This document shows positions 15,439 to 22,457 of a stretch of DNA of 25,709 bases, one piece after another. The position numbers and the translations under genes are program-made. The DNA is from Gammaproteobacteria bacterium (GTDB lineage Bacteria > Pseudomonadota > Gammaproteobacteria > DSM-16500): positions 1-25,709 of the forward strand of contig JABDEN010000018.1 of the NCBI GenBank assembly GCA_013287025.1, in the 5' to 3' direction. The notes under the pieces were generated by a model. The model saw only the letters and a list, made by a program, of their open reading frames with translations, had not been told where the DNA came from and ran no database searches. Every line of letters starts with the position of its first letter. Position 1 is the first letter of the stretch.

Positions 15439-17391
15439 TCAACGATGATTTGTTTGACTTACATTTTTTATGACTGGACTTTCTTGATTGTGATGGTGCG
15501 CTCCTTTTTTTCTAAAAAATGGTGTGTTTGATTTAGTAACTGGCATCTCGACCGTAAGTTCTTTTATGGAAGGTCTTAAGGAAAAATCATTATCTCTCGT
15601 TTTATCTGGAGGTATGCATACGCATTTTGCCCGACATTCTAATGATATAGTACTAAACAAACTAAATGAAAAAGTCGTTGTCACTATCGCAGAAAATACC
15701 GAAGGACCCCCTATCATGAGAATGAAGGCGCCAAACGTTAAACCTGCAATAGCACCCCACATGGTAAAGCATAATGCAAGCACCGCGAGAGTGAGCAATG
15801 AAGCAAGGAGAATTCTTTTCCATGGTTTATCTACCAAAAATTTATATTTATTATTATTTGCAGATAAAATAGGTTGAATCGATATTGAATTTACAAACGA
15901 AAATGGTGCGTGTGGTTTCGAATCTTCCGTTGGATAATTTTTAAATTCTTCTTCAAATTTTTTTAATTTTTTTGCAACAACAAAAATGGCTCGCATGATT
16001 TCATTTTTTTGTTCTCCGGAATACTTCTCTTCTTCAATCTCTTTTCTTTTTAATTTCAAAAATATTTCTAGGCTTTTTCTATTTTCTGGTAATATAAACC
16101 ATTCTCTCCAAGCCTTTTTTAATTCTAATTTTTTATTTTCAAATAATACATTTTTAGGAGGAATGATTTCTGGGATATTAGTCAAATATAATAATAATTC
16201 TTTTCTTTTTCGCTGAATGGATTCCTCATAATATTTTTGTTTTTCATCAATGGTTAATATTTCTTGAAAGCGAGCAGATAATTTTTTTTCTAAATCATCG
16301 TTTCTTTCTTTTAATTGTGGCAATATTTCAGAGAATTTTTGGATCTCTAATGGTACATTCTCAAAGTTCGTTTTTAATAATCTTGATTTTTCGATGAATT
16401 TTTGACACTCCTCAAAAATTCCTGTCATATCATAACCTAAAAATTTAGAAAAATTCCCCAAGATTTTTTTATATGCTTCAACCTCAACTTTATATTCATT
16501 TAATGTTAATCTTAAACGATTGGTCGCTAATATAAATACTTGAATATAATGATTCATCGCGACGTACTGATGGTAAATTAATTTGTACTCAACATTTTGC
16601 AGCAAATCAATTTCTGGATATATTTTCTTTTGCGTGCGAACCGTATCAATTAATTCTGTGACATAATGCATATTACTTTGCAATATTTGCGTTTTTTTTT
16701 GGTGAAGTTCTTCTTGACTTTCTTTACATTTTTTACGATATTTTAATTGATTCATTTCTTCCAACATTAAAACTTGCAGCTTTTCATTATTGGATAATTT
16801 ATTATTTTGGAAGTCAGTAGGATAATAACTTTCGACTGGGGCTTGATTAAATTGTTTGACTTGTTTTTGTAAGAGTAATAAATCACCTTGCAATGCATGT
16901 TTTAGTCTTTCGTCTAAATTATTAAAAATATAATTTTCGAGCTTCAGCTGATATTTACTCAAAACATCTTGCACGATATTGTCTACGTTAATTTTTTTTT
17001 CGTCATCTCTATTCAATTGTAGAAATTGACGATTCATGAATGTAATTCTTCGAGTAAACATTTCTAAAAAATACATCTGATAAATCAATAATAGTATTTT
17101 ATAAGTAGTAAAAAATTCTTTTTCTAAATTTTCTTTATTTTTTTCCCAATGAGAAATAGATTCAGAAAAATCCTTATCGATTTCCGTCGGACATTTATAA
17201 TCTTCAAATTTATTTAAAAATATTTTAACCGTTTTTTCATGGAACCTTTTGATATAATCACATTCGTCTTTATAATTTCGCCATATATTTTCAAATTTAT
17301 GTTTAAGCTCTAGGATGGTTTTCTTAAGGACTGCTCCAACATCGTAAGTGCCTATGCTATTTTCATTGTGAGCTTTTACGGTTGAAAACAT
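15439..17391 (-). CDS. Coiled-coil protein with C-terminal membrane segment and Cys/His-rich tail
   Basis: I do not recognise this 650-residue protein. The start ATG at 17391 is chosen because AAGGAG lies six bases upstream. An in-frame ATG at 17397 abuts that site, and a longer frame to 17505 would run through the oppositely directed peptide gene. Residues 1-510 are charged and helical with repeated coiled-coil stretches. Residues about 526-584 are strongly hydrophobic (LLASLLTLAVLALCFTMW, then FGAFILMIGG and VFSAIVTTTFSFSLF), enough for two membrane helices. A polar tail follows with ECRAKCVC and GAHHHNQ. The same layout, long helical part then hydrophobic C-terminus, recurs in the next gene 25 bases downstream, suggesting a pair that works together. 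Effector or cell-envelope structural roles are both possible. Confidence 0.72.
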   Translation of the reverse strand: MFSTVKAHNENSIGTYDVGAVLKKTILELKHKFENIWRNYKDECDYIKRFHEKTVKIFLNKFEDYKCPTEIDKDFSESISHWEKNKENLEKEFFTTYKILLLIYQMYFLEMFTRRITFMNRQFLQLNRDDEKKINVDNIVQDVLSKYQLKLENYIFNNLDERLKHALQGDLLLLQKQVKQFNQAPVESYYPTDFQNNKLSNNEKLQVLMLEEMNQLKYRKKCKESQEELHQKKTQILQSNMHYVTELIDTVRTQKKIYPEIDLLQNVEYKLIYHQYVAMNHYIQVFILATNRLRLTLNEYKVEVEAYKKILGNFSKFLGYDMTGIFEECQKFIEKSRLLKTNFENVPLEIQKFSEILPQLKERNDDLEKKLSARFQEILTIDEKQKYYEESIQRKRKELLLYLTNIPEIIPPKNVLFENKKLELKKAWREWFILPENRKSLEIFLKLKRKEIEEEKYSGEQKNEIMRAIFVVAKKLKKFEEEFKNYPTEDSKPHAPFSFVNSISIQPILSANNNKYKFLVDKPWKRILLASLLTLAVLALCFTMWGAIAGLTFGAFILMIGGPSVFSAIVTTTFSFSLFSTISLECRAKCVCIPPDKTRDNDFSLRPSIKELTVEMPVTKSNTPFFRKKGAHHHNQESPVIKNVSQTNHR

Positions 17392-17430
17392 GTACATCTC
17401 CTTATGATTCAAAACAAAAATACCATTTTT

Positions 17431-17459
17431 TTGTTGCCTACATTTTTTGATGTTATAAT
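17431..17459 (+). promoter_or_regulatory. Extended -10 promoter for the secreted-peptide gene
   Basis: TTGTTG (17431-17436), a 17-base spacer, and TATAAT (17454-17459) preceded by TG one base upstream give a near-ideal extended -10 sigma70 promoter. It lies 26 bases before the start codon of the short gene at 17486. Confidence 0.65.
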
Positions 17460-17485
17460 AAAATTCACACAGAAGGAAACATCTA

Positions 17486-17662
17486 ATGAATTTACGCACA
17501 ATCATTTTTGTCTTTTTATGTTTTTTTACTTACCAAGCTTTTGCGGAAGATAAAGCGGCAAAAGAAGATACCACCCCACCCCCAATGGAAGGCCCACTTA
17601 CGATTGAGCAAATTCCGCCCATCGCTTCATTGCCACAAGGCGAATTACCAAAAACTTCTTAG
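17486..17662 (+). CDS. Short secreted proline-rich peptide (58 aa), unrecognised
   Basis: This 58-residue reading frame begins MNLRTIIFVFLCFFTYQAFA, a textbook signal peptide: basic N-region, 12 hydrophobic residues and an AFA cleavage box. The predicted mature peptide is 38 residues, acidic and proline-rich (EDKAAKEDTTPPPMEGP, then PPIASLPQGELPKTS), with no cysteine. AAGGAAA lies seven bases before the ATG, and a strong promoter stands just upstream. These three signals together make it a likely real gene despite its size. The final TAG overlaps the original stop codon (TAA on the minus strand, 17661-17659) of the convergent glycosyltransferase. Its function is unknown; a periplasmic or secreted peptide is the visible fact. 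Confidence 0.68.
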   Translation: MNLRTIIFVFLCFFTYQAFAEDKAAKEDTTPPPMEGPLTIEQIPPIASLPQGELPKTS

Positions 17663-17787
17663 TTTTTTTCTAATATTTTTCGAATGACAAAACGCGGTCG
17701 CTTACGAACTTCAAGATAAATGCGACCGATATATTCACCAATAATTCCCAGCCCAAATAAAAAAATTCCGAGAACAAAAAATATCAT
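17659..17787 (-). pseudogene. Detached C-terminus of the glycosyltransferase in another frame
   Basis: Read in the frame that ends at TAA 17661-17659, this piece gives a hydrophobic helix followed by GLGIIGEYIGRIYLEVRKRP and ends RKILEKN. GIIGEYIGRIYxEVRxRP is the standard end of ArnC/GtrB-type glycosyltransferases, so it is clearly the original tail of the gene at 17735-18580. It is out of frame by one because of the inverted 57-bp segment just upstream. Confidence 0.85.
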
Positions 17788-18580
17788 CGCAATGGAGCAA
17801 GGTCATGATGTGGTGAATACGCATCGTGAAAATAGACAAAAAACTAATGGAAATAACAAATAAACTCAATAAAGTATAAATTTGTAATGGAAATAACGAA
17901 AATCCCGTGACTAAATCAAAATTATAACGTATTAAACCAAAAAAATTATAATTTGATTTCCCTGCAAAACGAGGCTCGTGTGCAACCGGAATTTCTGTTG
18001 GATGGGCCGCATAACTTAATGCCAATGCGGGGATGAAAGTATTCGCTTCGCCAGTAGATGCCATCAAATCTACAATGTGACGACGATATGCGCGTAACAT
18101 ACAACCTTCATCTATCATTTTAATTTTTGGAATCATCCAGCCACGAATTTTATTATGGATCTTAGAAATCATTCTTCGAAACCATGAATCTTGTCTATTT
18201 TCACGATGCGTATTCACCACATCATGACCTTGCTCCATTGCGATGATTAACTTTGCAATTTCTTCGGGAGGGTTTTGTAAATCGGCATCGAGTGTGATAA
18301 CAATTTCGCCTCGCACCCGCTCAAAAGCAGCCATGATTGCCATGTGCTGGCCAAAATTAGAGCCGAACTCAATGACACGAATCTGATCGGGTTTACGAAC
18401 GTGCAGATCATACAAAATTTCACTCGATCGATCTCGACTTCCATCATTCGTAAAAATAATTTCATAACTTTTACCGATGCGATCTAAGGTAAGCGTGAGG
18501 CGGCGATATAATTCTTCTAGATTTTTTTCTTCATTAAAAACGGGAATGACAATACTCAAATACGGATTTATTTTTTCCAT
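17735..18580 (-). CDS. Family 2 glycosyltransferase (ArnC/GtrB/DPM1-like), frame-disrupted near the C-terminus
   Basis: The 281-residue reading frame begins with a GT-A domain: LSIVIPVFNEEKNLEELY at 8-25, IIFTNDGSRDRS at 41-52, FGSNFGQHMAIMAAF at 72-86, and the DxD metal site LDADLQNPPEE at 97-107. Family members transfer a sugar from a nucleotide donor to a polyprenyl phosphate at the inner membrane and end with two membrane helices. The first helix (FPLQIYTLLSLFVISISFL) is present. Residues 248-266 are then encoded by an inverted copy of the gene's own codons 112-130, and the frame runs to a premature stop while the true tail continues in another frame. The protein probably lacks its second helix. 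It is either a recent mutation or an assembly error; activity is doubtful. Confidence 0.83.
   Translation of the reverse strand: MEKINPYLSIVIPVFNEEKNLEELYRRLTLTLDRIGKSYEIIFTNDGSRDRSSEILYDLHVRKPDQIRVIEFGSNFGQHMAIMAAFERVRGEIVITLDADLQNPPEEIAKLIIAMEQGHDVVNTHRENRQDSWFRRMISKIHNKIRGWMIPKIKMIDEGCMLRAYRRHIVDLMASTGEANTFIPALALSYAAHPTEIPVAHEPRFAGKSNYNFFGLIRYNFDLVTGFSLFPLQIYTLLSLFVISISFLSIFTMRIHHIMTLLHCDDIFCSRNFFIWAGNYW
17783..17839 (+). repeat. 57-bp inverted duplication, inserted copy
   Basis: These 57 bases are the exact reverse complement of 18191-18247, and identity stops sharply at both ends. The copy sits where the glycosyltransferase family normally encodes the loop and second membrane helix, and shifts the downstream frame. 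The start is ATCATCGCAATGGAGC and the end is GTGAAAATAGACAA. Confidence 0.95.
18191..18247 (-). repeat. 57-bp inverted duplication, source copy
   Basis: This is the in-frame original within the glycosyltransferase, coding residues 112-130 (IIAMEQGHDVVNTHRENRQ). Its reverse complement recurs at 17783-17839, 351 bases away. Confidence 0.95.
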
Positions 18581-18610
18581 ATAATATCCTGTGTTATACT
18601 GGGGTTTATT

Positions 18611-19246
18611 ATGAATTTAAAAAAAATAAACGCAATCTTTACTCGTTTTAAACGAGAGAATCCTAACCCCACCACGGAGTTGCAATATCATTCGCACTTT
18701 GAATTATTGATAGCAGTGATGCTATCTGCACAAGCGACTGATAAATCGGTTAACAAAGCCACAGAAAAATTGTTCCCTATTGCCAATACACCAGAAAAAA
18801 TTCTTGCACTGGGCGAAAAAAAATTACAAGACCACGTCAAAAGTATCGGTTTATATAAAACCAAAACGACGAATATCCTCAAAACCTGTCAAATCTTAAT
18901 CGATAAGTATCACTCTAAAGTCCCGCACGATCGCGAAGCCTTAGAATCTCTACCAGGGGTTGGCAGAAAAACTGCGAATGTTATTTTAAATACTTGTTTT
19001 CATGAACCTGTGATGGCGGTAGATACGCATATTTTTCGTGTAGCACGTCGGATTGGACTTTCTAAGGGAACCACTCCCCTTGCGGTAGAAAAAGACCTCA
19101 TCAAAGTTATTCCAGAAAAATTTTTGCTGAATGCACACCATTGGTTAATTTTGCATGGACGTTATGTTTGTGTTGCACGCAAACCGAAGTGTCCGGAGTG
19201 CTTGATTAAGGATTTGTGTGAGTTTAAGGATAAAACAAAGGTTTAG
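18611..19246 (+). CDS. nth: Endonuclease III (DNA glycosylase/AP lyase)
   Basis: The 211-residue protein is a full-length Nth. It removes oxidised pyrimidines and cuts at the abasic site in base-excision repair. The helix-hairpin-helix LPGVGRKTANVIL at 114-126 carries the catalytic K120, and AVDTHIFRVARR carries D138. These are the E. coli positions exactly. The C-terminal 4Fe-4S cluster has C187, C194, C197 and C203 in the Cx6Cx2Cx5C pattern. It is divergent from the glycosyltransferase with only 30 bases between the starts; TTATACT in that gap is a possible -10 box for nth. The large inverted repeat at 19276-19357 follows its stop and may end its transcript. Confidence 0.97.
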   Translation: MNLKKINAIFTRFKRENPNPTTELQYHSHFELLIAVMLSAQATDKSVNKATEKLFPIANTPEKILALGEKKLQDHVKSIGLYKTKTTNILKTCQILIDKYHSKVPHDREALESLPGVGRKTANVILNTCFHEPVMAVDTHIFRVARRIGLSKGTTPLAVEKDLIKVIPEKFLLNAHHWLILHGRYVCVARKPKCPECLIKDLCEFKDKTKV

Positions 19247-19275
19247 TGCCAACTCCATCGTCCCCATTCTTCTAC

Positions 19276-19357
19276 CCGTCGTCCCGCGGCTTGTCCGCGG
19301 GATCCAGAGCGGCATTGAGGGCCTTCTGGATCCCGCGGACAAGCCGCGGGACGACGG
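19276..19357. repeat. Palindromic repeat, long copy with 33-bp arms; possible terminator
   Basis: Arms 19276-19308 and 19325-19357 are perfect 33-base inverted repeats beginning CCGTCGTCCCGCGGCTTGTC, around a 16-base loop. Each arm itself contains the palindromic core seen at 9303-9333 (CGTCGTCCCGCGG, then CCGCGGGA). It is GC-rich against an AT-rich background. TTTTTT follows shortly after on the plus strand, so it could end the nth transcript. On the other strand it lies just past the porin stop. Confidence 0.92.
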
Positions 19358-19363
19358 TGTTTT

Positions 19364-20995
19364 TTAGAAGTAATAATCAAACTGCAACGTCACCACATTC
19401 GCGAATTTGCCAGTACCTGTCGGGCCTTCAATACCAGAACCGGTTGAGGTATCACCATCATGGTAATCATAATCGCGACGAAACTCTAAAGATTGCAAAG
19501 TATTTTTCCAGAAGGATCGGTTAATGACGACAGAATAACGCTTAGCGGGTAAGCCAATCGCAAGCGAATCACGGCTGGATTGATAACTCACGCTGACAGA
19601 AGTCGGATTCACAAACCACGGAATATTATAAACCCCTTCAATATTCATGGCATCAGGTCGTGCACCTGCATCATTTAATGTTAAATCTTCCGGTGAAAAA
19701 TGCGTTGAAGCAGTAATGTATTCCGCAATTAATTGGAAATTACCCAGTGAAAGTTTTAAATTGACATCATAAGCAGGAACACGATGCACTAATTGCTCAT
19801 CACCCGTATTTTCTTGTTCAACTAAATCGGTATCTGGATTGGTAAAGGTTTCCGTAGGACCGCCAAAACCGCCAAATAATGGGAAAGGTCTCGCATTGTT
19901 ATTACCCGTGAATTGCATACCTGCAGAATCTGCGAGATTCGCAATCACGCCGCCACCAAAGGTGGTCGACCAAGGCGTTTTACCCGTCCCTTTTAAGGTA
20001 TAAGCTAAATTGATACCACCATTATTGACGTGACTGGTAGCGGATGCATGGCTTGGACCATTAAAAATATAACCGGTTGCCAGCAAGGAATTTGGCGTTT
20101 GTTGTTGATAACCTACAACAAAAACACGCGCAGGCGTTCTCGCTAAGATTTTTTGCAAGGGACTACTTACCAATGTCGTAGAATAAACCCCGAACGGAAC
20201 GAACATTTGACCAAAGCTTGAATAAAATCCTGTTTTTTCAAAATCCCCTATAACAACAAACGCTTTATTCACAAACACTCGAGAATTAAACATACGATCA
20301 TTCGAGCTAAAAGAACCCGTTTCCGTACCGATATTGTTGTCATAAGAAAGTTCAATAAAACCGGAGGTCCAAGTACTTGGTCCTAACACATATGCATCAA
20401 TGTTGACACTCGTGAGATCAATGTCACTATGATTTGCGGCACCACCCCCATCACGATACAAAGCCTGACCTTCCACTAATCCGCTCAACAAAATATGTGA
20501 GCCAAGAGATTCCGCTGGACGTCCCATCGCTCTTAAACGTTGATCCACGTTAAGATCAATTTGTAACAATGTCACATCTTCGTTCACGCTGGGACTGTTA
20601 ACAATTAAGTTTCCACCAGAAAATTCTAAAGGAATACCGATGTAAGGTCCGCTTGATACAAATGATTGTCCCGGTACATCTAAATCAACCGGTAAATAAA
20701 GTGGTCCAGTCGTTGGTAAATCAGTGGTGCCTTCAATTTGTGAGTTACCTGCAGCAATTGAGGTAGGATTTGCCATTGATGTAGGGTTTGATTTATTCGC
20801 AACTTTTTTAGATATTTCAGTTGTAGAAATAGATTTTGATTGATTTTTTAATAATGCCACTTGTTTTTGTAGCTCTGCGACACTGGATTGCAATGCTGCA
20901 ATTTTTGCAGCCTCACTATCCGTTGCTGCAAAACTTTGCGAACAAAAACCAAATAAAATGACACTCAATACCAACGGGGTCAATTGAGACTTCAT
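19364..20995 (-). CDS. LbtU-type siderophore porin (outer-membrane beta-barrel)
   Basis: The 543-residue protein starts at the ATG at 20995, with AAGG seven bases upstream; a GTG at 21001 is less well placed. A signal peptide (PLVLSVILFGFCSQSFA) is followed by a short coiled coil (KIAALQSSVAELQKQVALLKNQ), a linker, and a region with SGPYIGIPLEF and LIVNSPSVNEDVTLLQ. The rest is amphipathic beta-strand sequence ending LQFDYYF, the aromatic terminus needed for outer-membrane insertion. The coiled coil, the VNxPSxNED-like element and the barrel recall the LbtU family of Legionella, which takes up legiobactin-type siderophores independently of TonB. The family call is from memory and not aligned. 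Possible promoter at 21042-21070. Confidence 0.75.
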   Translation of the reverse strand: MKSQLTPLVLSVILFGFCSQSFAATDSEAAKIAALQSSVAELQKQVALLKNQSKSISTTEISKKVANKSNPTSMANPTSIAAGNSQIEGTTDLPTTGPLYLPVDLDVPGQSFVSSGPYIGIPLEFSGGNLIVNSPSVNEDVTLLQIDLNVDQRLRAMGRPAESLGSHILLSGLVEGQALYRDGGGAANHSDIDLTSVNIDAYVLGPSTWTSGFIELSYDNNIGTETGSFSSNDRMFNSRVFVNKAFVVIGDFEKTGFYSSFGQMFVPFGVYSTTLVSSPLQKILARTPARVFVVGYQQQTPNSLLATGYIFNGPSHASATSHVNNGGINLAYTLKGTGKTPWSTTFGGGVIANLADSAGMQFTGNNNARPFPLFGGFGGPTETFTNPDTDLVEQENTGDEQLVHRVPAYDVNLKLSLGNFQLIAEYITASTHFSPEDLTLNDAGARPDAMNIEGVYNIPWFVNPTSVSVSYQSSRDSLAIGLPAKRYSVVINRSFWKNTLQSLEFRRDYDYHDGDTSTGSGIEGPTGTGKFANVVTLQFDYYF

Positions 20996-21041
20996 ACACA
21001 CGCCTTAAAATTATTCATCGGGAGTTTTAACTGGATTGCAG

Positions 21042-21070
21042 ACATTATCAAAGATTAAATTTAAGCTCAA
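21042..21070 (-). promoter_or_regulatory. Candidate promoter for the LbtU-like porin
   Basis: On the minus strand TTGAGC (21070-21065), a 17-base spacer and TAATGT (21047-21042) lie about 47 bases upstream of the start. The -10 region reads GATAATG, which also resembles one half of a Fur box; the second half is not evident. Confidence 0.4.
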
Positions 21071-21071
21071 G

Positions 21072-21090
21072 AAAATATATGATATATTTT
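21072..21090. promoter_or_regulatory. AT-rich palindrome between porin and pseudopilin genes
   Basis: AAAATATAT, one central G, and ATATATTTT form a perfect 19-base palindrome in the divergent gap. It overlaps a possible -10 box (TATGAT or TATATT) for the pseudopilin operon and lies just upstream of the porin -35. It could be an operator serving both sides, or merely AT-rich promoter sequence. Confidence 0.35.
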
Positions 21091-21116
21091 AAAAAATGTA
21101 CCAGGGATCCTTGCAA

Positions 21117-21596
21117 ATGGATATGCATGGTTTTACGATGCTTGAAATGGTTATTGTCATCGTCATTTTAGGAATTATGGCAGCAATGGCCATTCCTTTA
21201 TGGCCGGGATCATCCATCAACATAGGCGCAGGCGCCGATCAACTTGCGGCTGATTTACTTTATACCCAATCACTCGCTATCACTTCGGGTCAACGTTATT
21301 TTTGGATTATGACCGGCACCACCACTTATCAAATTCGTAATAGTGCCGGTACTGCGATTACATATCCTGGAACTGGTTCTACGACGATTAATTTAAACGC
21401 TGGAACCTCCTTTAGCACACTGACCAATTTACCGAGCAGCTTGGTTCTCTTCGATGGCAAAGGCCAACCCTACACCACATCCGTAATAACAGGCGGGACT
21501 AGACTTGCGGCGTCTGCCACCATCCGAATTATCGCAGGCGGTATTACGAAATCCGTTATCATTTATCCCAACACAGGTTATGTGGTAGTCCAATGA
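21117..21596 (+). CDS. Minor pseudopilin, GspH/FimT/MshC-like
   Basis: The protein has a type IV prepilin N-terminus. A very short leader ends in G, followed by FTMLEMVIVIVILGIMAAMAIP with the conserved glutamate at mature position 5, then a beta-rich C-terminal domain (FDGKGQPYTTSVITGG...VIIYPNTGYVVVQ) of the GspH/FimT kind. The leader is removed by the PilD peptidase and the subunit joins a pilus or pseudopilus at the inner membrane. I chose the ATG at 21117 (GGGA nine bases upstream, leader MDMHG). An in-frame ATG at 21096 has no ribosome binding site. It is the first of four overlapping or adjacent pseudopilin genes. Confidence 0.83.
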   Translation: MDMHGFTMLEMVIVIVILGIMAAMAIPLWPGSSINIGAGADQLAADLLYTQSLAITSGQRYFWIMTGTTTYQIRNSAGTAITYPGTGSTTINLNAGTSFSTLTNLPSSLVLFDGKGQPYTTSVITGGTRLAASATIRIIAGGITKSVIIYPNTGYVVVQ

Positions 21597-21973
21597 AAAA
21601 ATTTATATTAGGTTTTACGTTTATTGAATTAGTTATTTTTATCGTGGTATCAAGCATTATTGCTGTGACGATTTTCAAAGCAAGCACGACCTCTCTTTTA
21701 GGTTCCGGGGGCACCTCTGATCAAATTACCGCAAATAATATAGCCCAGCAATGCATGGATTACATGTTAGGTAACCGAAGGCTTAATGGTTATACCACCT
21801 ACTCCTGTCCGAGCACTCCTGGAGGAAGTTTATGTACGACGCAAGCAGGATTTACTCTCACTAACAGTGTGACATGTACCACACTTGGTTCAGATACCAA
21901 TTTTAAAACGTTAACGGTAGTCGTCTCAGGAAACGGTAACGCGACCCTCAACACTTTAATTGCGAACTATTAA
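21593..21973 (+). CDS. Minor pseudopilin, PilV/MshD-like
   Basis: The 126-residue protein begins MKKFILG, then FTFIELVIFIVVSSIIAVTIF, a prepilin cleavage site with Glu5 and the hydrophobic assembly helix. The mature domain is small, with cysteines in NNIAQQCMDYM, YSCPSTPGG, SLCTT and VTCTT, possibly two disulphides. Its ATG overlaps the previous stop in ATGA (21593-21596). By position it corresponds to MshD/PilV, but the globular part is too short and divergent for a firm subtype. Confidence 0.78.
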   Translation: MKKFILGFTFIELVIFIVVSSIIAVTIFKASTTSLLGSGGTSDQITANNIAQQCMDYMLGNRRLNGYTTYSCPSTPGGSLCTTQAGFTLTNSVTCTTLGSDTNFKTLTVVVSGNGNATLNTLIANY

Positions 21974-21974
21974 T

Positions 21975-22448
21975 ATGAAAAAATATTTTGGTTTTTCATT
22001 GATCGAACTTGTGTTAGTCATTGTTGTGATTGGCATTGTCGTGTCAGCAAGTTCGAGATCGATCATGGAAGGCTTAAATAGTTTTGTTTCTGCGCAAAGT
22101 TTTTATAAATTAGATTGGCAAGCGAACATGGCGCTTGAAGAAATCACGAGAGAAGCACGTACTATTCCAACTCCCGCGAGTATTACGACTGCGACTGCCT
22201 CTCAATTTACTTTTGTAGATAGTACCAATACGACGATGAGCTATACCATCAGTGGGGGAAATATTCTAGAAAATGGCGTAATACTGGCTACCAATGCGAC
22301 CAGTTTAGCTTTTACTTATTACACTAGACTCGGTGCATCAACTGCTACCCTTTCAGCGATTCGATTTGTAAAAATCAGTATAACACTCACCTCTGGCACA
22401 AATACTTATACTTATACCACGACGGTTAATTTACAGGATCTACCTTAA
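21975..22448 (+). CDS. Minor pseudopilin, PilW/MshO/GspJ-like
   Basis: The 157-residue protein starts at ATG 21975, one base after the previous stop; a TTG at 21960 would only lengthen the leader. The leader MKKYFG is followed by FSLIELVLVIVVIGIVVSAS with Glu5. The mature part contains WQANMALEEITREARTIP, the typical helix of PilW/GspJ-type subunits (ALxRMxRELR-like), then beta structure with FTYYTRLG and VKISITLTSGTNTYTYTTTV. The close spacing means coupled translation with its neighbours. It is shorter than most PilW/MshO proteins. Confidence 0.8.
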   Translation: MKKYFGFSLIELVLVIVVIGIVVSASSRSIMEGLNSFVSAQSFYKLDWQANMALEEITREARTIPTPASITTATASQFTFVDSTNTTMSYTISGGNILENGVILATNATSLAFTYYTRLGASTATLSAIRFVKISITLTSGTNTYTYTTTVNLQDLP

Positions 22449-22457
22449 GGATACTTT

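Noticed and set aside
15524..15877. Plus-strand frame of about 117 residues inside the coiled-coil gene
   Set aside because: It is antisense to the membrane segment of the 650-residue protein and has no ribosome binding site.
17398..17505. Longer start for the 650-residue coiled-coil protein, up to 17505
   Set aside because: AAGGAG is placed for the ATG at 17391, and the extension overlaps the promoter and signal peptide of the convincing plus-strand peptide gene.
19246..19524. Plus-strand reading frame over the repeat and porin end
   Set aside because: It is translation of the palindromic repeat (PSSRGLSAGSR type) followed by antisense of the porin gene.
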